From Akkermansia sp. (GTDB lineage Bacteria; Verrucomicrobiota; Verrucomicrobiia; Verrucomicrobiales; Akkermansiaceae): DNA of 8,367 nucleotides. The notes under the pieces were generated by a model. It made no database searches, had not been told where the DNA came from, and saw only the letters and a list, made by a program, of their open reading frames with translations. The stretch covers positions 1 through 8,367 of the forward strand of contig JAGBZE010000188.1 of assembly GCA_017628435.1 (NCBI GenBank), read 5' to 3'. A program made the position numbers and the translations under genes. Below, piece after piece: positions 6,221-8,367 of the stretch (its first letter is position 1; the number at the start of each line of letters is the position of its first letter).

Positions 6221-6321
6221 CAGAAAATTTTGTCGAAAAATAAAAACTTGAAAAAGTCAAATAAATGTCTTTTTCTGGAGCGCTCTCTTTATGTACAGGC
6301 ACAACCCCCTGTCCTGAGAAA

Positions 6322-6723
6322 ATGAAAAAGAATATCCTTAAACTGGTTTTGATGTCTGGTGTGGTAGTAGTAGCTTTCAGCAGCTGCGATCATTTAGCTG
6401 TGAGCCTTAGCCACTATGGAAGCAGCTTAGCTTATCAGCCGGTAGTAGTAGCACACAAGCCGGTGGTTGTTCATCACGAACCTGCACCGCAGCATGTAGT
6501 AGTGCATCATAACCAGGCACCGAGGCCCCAGCCGGTAGTGCATCATAAGCCCGCTCCGAAATCCCGGCCTGTTGTTCAGAGGAAGCCGGAACCGAAGCCC
6601 GTGGTTCAGCACAAGCCCGCAGCCAGGCCTCAGGCCGTAGTTCAGAATAACAAATCCGTCGCCAAGCCTCAGGCTGGAAAGGGGCAGAAGCTGCAGGCAA
6701 TGGCTCACAACAACCGCCGCTGA
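6322..6723 (+). CDS. small His/Pro/Val-repeat lipoprotein of unknown function
   Basis: Encodes 133 residues. The N-terminus MKKNILKLVLMSGVVVVAFSSC is a basic, hydrophobic signal peptide ending in a lipobox-like FSSC, so C22 is the likely lipidated residue and the protein is probably anchored in an envelope membrane. Residues about 39-117 are about seven imperfect units of 9-14 residues based on PVV-HH-KPAPxP. Early units carry His pairs and later ones carry Gln instead. There are 12 His overall, many Lys and Pro, and few acidic residues, so the region should be extended, disordered and basic. It could bind metal, peptidoglycan or other anionic polymers; no function is assigned. The ATG at 6322 is chosen because the signal peptide begins there; an extension to 6265 would spoil it. 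It stands alone between the ferredoxin and nhaC genes. Confidence 0.75.
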   Translation: MKKNILKLVLMSGVVVVAFSSCDHLAVSLSHYGSSLAYQPVVVAHKPVVVHHEPAPQHVVVHHNQAPRPQPVVHHKPAPKSRPVVQRKPEPKPVVQHKPAARPQAVVQNNKSVAKPQAGKGQKLQAMAHNNRR

Positions 6724-6811
6724 TATGGAGTCTGATACATGTGAAACACAGCAGTTCTGTCACAGGTGGCCATGGCCTCTTCTCTGCAAGCGGCAAAAGC
6801 CCATATCAAAC

Positions 6812-6843
6812 TAACCCGTCTGAGTTTATAATCAGGCGGGTTA
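6812..6843 (+). terminator. terminator hairpin of the lipoprotein gene
   Basis: AACCCGTCTGA (6813-6823) and TCAGGCGGGTT (6832-6842) form an 11-bp stem with one G-U pair, extended by one T-A pair, around an 8-base loop. The following sequence is only moderately T-rich. It lies about 90 bases after the lipoprotein stop; the stretch 6724-6811 holds no gene I can support. Confidence 0.6.
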
Positions 6844-6875
6844 ATTGTCTGTCGAATACGACTTCCCAGGAAGAA

Positions 6876-6907
6876 CAGCCCCCGGAGACTGGGTGCTCCG
6901 GGGGCTG
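6876..6907 (-). terminator. terminator hairpin of nhaC
   Basis: CAGCCCCCGGAG and CTCCGGGGGCTG form a perfect 12-bp, very GC-rich stem around an 8-base loop, 21 bases beyond the nhaC stop on the minus strand. The minus strand continues TTCTTCC, a modest T tract. Its position, strand and strength fit an intrinsic terminator of nhaC. Confidence 0.8.
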
Positions 6908-6928
6908 CGATGTGAATGTGTGAGGGGG

Positions 6929-8239
6929 TTATTTCTTCTCTGCCAAGCCGAATACAACGAAAACCAGGGCAGAAAGGCCCATGACGAAGGGATAGAAGAG
7001 GTAAGGGATAATGGCAAAGGCTGTGATGCCGGCGAGAGCTGAGCCCATGAGCATCTGGGCACCGTAGGGTAGAATACCCTGGATGACGCAGGATGCTGTG
7101 TCGAGCAGACTCGCAGAGCGAGAGGGAGAAATATCGTATTTCTGAGCTACAGACTTGGCGATATCGCCCACAGCCACAATGGCCACGGTGTTGTTAGCCG
7201 TGCAGAAGTTGGCGAGTGCAGCCATGAGTGCAATGCTGAGCTCAGCACCGCAGCGCTCGTGAATATGTGAGGTGAGGTGACGGATGATGTAGGCCAGACC
7301 GCCGTTGTAGCGAATCAGCTCCAGCATACCGGCAGCCAGCAGAGTTACGATGATGAGCTCGCCCATGCCGGTCATGCCGGTGCCCATGGCGCTTACCCCT
7401 TCCATCGTCTTGCAGGAGGAATCCACCATGGCCACAACTCCCGTGGAAATCAGGCCCAGGATGAGAACCTTCATCACATTCACGCCGCAGAGGGCAGTAC
7501 CAAGAACCAGCAGGTAGGGAAGCACCTTGAGCCATTCTGCCTGCTGCGGCACTTCCACCGGAGCCAGGTGCCAGCCCAGCGCCACATAGATGAGCAGCAC
7601 CAGAATGGCGGCGGGAAGGACGATGCGGAAGTTGGCGCGGAATTTATCGCGCATGGCGCAGCCTTGGGTTCGGGTTGCGGCAATGGTGGTATCGGAAATG
7701 AAGGAAAGATTATCGCCGAAGAAGGCGCCGCCAATTACACCACCTGCCATGAGCGCCAGGTTTGCGCCGGATTTATCTGCCAGGCCCACGGCCACCGGCA
7801 TGAGCGCTACGATGGTGCCCACCGAGGTGCCGATGGAAAGGGAAATGATGCAGGCTGCCAGGAACACCCCGGCCAGCACCATGTTGGCCGGAAGCAGGGA
7901 AAGCGTGAGGTTCACCGTGGCATCCACAGAACCGATGTACTTGGCAGACTGGGCAAAGGCTCCGGCCAGTACAAAAATCCACACCATCATCATGATGTTG
8001 CTGTGTGCTGCTCCACGGGAGAAACGCTCAATGCGTTCATTGAAGCTTTGCGGCTTGCATACCACAAATGCCCAGGTGCAGGCAGCCATGAAAGCCACGG
8101 TGACCGGCATCTTGTAGAAGTCTCCCACAATCACGGAGGTGGTGACATACAGCAGGAAGAATACAGCCAGGGGACTGAGAATCCACAGCCCGCGGCTGTG
8201 GGTAAGGCAGGGGATTTCGGTGTTGTTTTCGTTATTCAC
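6929..8239 (-). CDS. nhaC: NhaC-family Na+/H+ antiporter
   Basis: Encodes 436 residues and is strongly hydrophobic throughout, with about 10-12 membrane segments, so it is an inner-membrane protein. Family signatures are GTSVGT (137-142), the GDNLSFISDTT motif (175-185), the TANNTVAI segment (348-355) and LLDTASCVIQGILPYG (378-393). NhaC proteins exchange internal Na+ for H+; relatives such as MleN couple malate/lactate exchange to Na+ and H+, so the exact substrate is open. The GTG at 8239 is chosen because a consensus promoter lies at 8268-8296, inside any longer frame; longer starts at 8314 or 8320 would also make a terminator hairpin coding. No Shine-Dalgarno sequence is evident. It is monocistronic, with its own promoter and terminator. 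Confidence 0.9.
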   Translation of the reverse strand: MNNENNTEIPCLTHSRGLWILSPLAVFFLLYVTTSVIVGDFYKMPVTVAFMAACTWAFVVCKPQSFNERIERFSRGAAHSNIMMMVWIFVLAGAFAQSAKYIGSVDATVNLTLSLLPANMVLAGVFLAACIISLSIGTSVGTIVALMPVAVGLADKSGANLALMAGGVIGGAFFGDNLSFISDTTIAATRTQGCAMRDKFRANFRIVLPAAILVLLIYVALGWHLAPVEVPQQAEWLKVLPYLLVLGTALCGVNVMKVLILGLISTGVVAMVDSSCKTMEGVSAMGTGMTGMGELIIVTLLAAGMLELIRYNGGLAYIIRHLTSHIHERCGAELSIALMAALANFCTANNTVAIVAVGDIAKSVAQKYDISPSRSASLLDTASCVIQGILPYGAQMLMGSALAGITAFAIIPYLFYPFVMGLSALVFVVFGLAEKK

Positions 8240-8267
8240 GGCGCACAAGTGTAGTGTTGGATGCCAG

Positions 8268-8296
8268 AGTTTACCAGCACGAGGGACGATTGTCAA
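8268..8296 (-). promoter_or_regulatory. sigma70-like promoter of nhaC
   Basis: On the minus strand, a perfect -35 TTGACA (8296-8291), an exact 17-base spacer and the -10 TAAACT (8273-8268). The predicted start near 8261 gives a leader of about 22 bases to the GTG at 8239. This promoter decides the start codon of nhaC. Confidence 0.75.
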
Positions 8297-8299
8297 AGA

Positions 8300-8333
8300 A
8301 AACCGCGCGTCCATGGCCATGGAAGCGCGGCTT
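8300..8333 (-). terminator. terminator of the gene to the right, abutting the nhaC promoter
   Basis: The 14-base perfect palindrome TCCATGGCCATGGA (8310-8323) is extended, after one mismatch, by CCGCGC/GCGCGG (8303-8308 and 8325-8330). On the minus strand it is followed by TTTTCTTT, so it should end a minus-strand transcript from the right. In that direction the last window bases read a possible gene end (four codons, then TAA at 8355-8353), which is too short to call. The T tract runs straight into the nhaC -35 box. Confidence 0.7.
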
Positions 8334-8367
8334 GTTGAAAATGAAACTTGCTTTACTCTGCCCAGGT

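Noticed and set aside
5260..6243. Plus-strand frame of 327 codons overlapping the ppa end and the ferredoxin gene
   Set aside because: Runs through a bidirectional terminator and opposite a gene with two intact 4Fe-4S motifs.
7277..8254. Plus-strand frame of 325 codons opposite nhaC
   Set aside because: His/Gly-rich antisense shadow. The minus-strand frame carries the NhaC signature motifs and membrane segments.
8240..8320. N-terminal extension of nhaC to an ATG at 8320 or 8314
   Set aside because: It would make the TTGACA-N17-TAAACT promoter and half of a terminator palindrome coding, and the extra residues show no NhaC similarity.
8353..8367. Possible end of a minus-strand gene (four codons then TAA)
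   Set aside because: Far too short to call, although the terminator at 8300-8333 suggests a minus-strand gene lies just to the right.

Overview
The window looks like two kinds of DNA joined in one intergenic region. On the left (about 1-2960) are the edge of an unrecognised minus-strand gene and a complete minus-strand malQ encoding a large 4-alpha-glucanotransferase of the DPE2 type (two starch-binding CBM20 domains, then a GH77 domain split by an insertion). malQ has no Shine-Dalgarno sequence, an AT-rich leader and a TATTTTTG box that fits the Bacteroidota -7 consensus TAnnTTTG. This half therefore looks Bacteroidota-like.

From 2835 to 3307 there is no convincing gene. This 473-base stretch holds the malQ promoter, a six-unit heptamer tandem array, a GC-rich block with three consecutive stem-loops, a 15-base palindrome and small hairpins. 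The change of character falls inside this stretch.

The right part (about 3150-8367) holds five genes, apparently each its own transcription unit. They are a CDF metal-efflux transporter with an unusual triple C-terminal domain (minus), a family I inorganic pyrophosphatase (plus), a flavodoxin-like protein with two 4Fe-4S sites (minus), a small His/Pro/Val-repeat lipoprotein (plus) and an NhaC-type Na+/H+ antiporter (minus). Three of them have sigma70-like promoters with exact 17-base spacers, unlike Bacteroidota promoters, and the pyrophosphatase mRNA looks leaderless. Gene content and style suggest a gut Verrucomicrobiota of the Akkermansia type. That is an inference from family resemblance, not a database result.

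The layout alternates strands. The CDF and ppa genes diverge from one promoter region. ppa and the ferredoxin gene converge on a bidirectional terminator. The ferredoxin and lipoprotein genes diverge, and the lipoprotein and nhaC genes converge with one hairpin each. No multi-gene pathway is evident. The genes cover alpha-glucan use, metal efflux, pyrophosphate removal, electron transfer and sodium/proton balance. I see no CRISPR array, tRNA, rRNA, insertion sequence, phage gene or defence system. The points most worth checking are the CDF tail architecture, the matched palindromes on both sides of the CDF gene, the leaderless promoter, and whether the left/right join is a real transfer or an assembly artefact.
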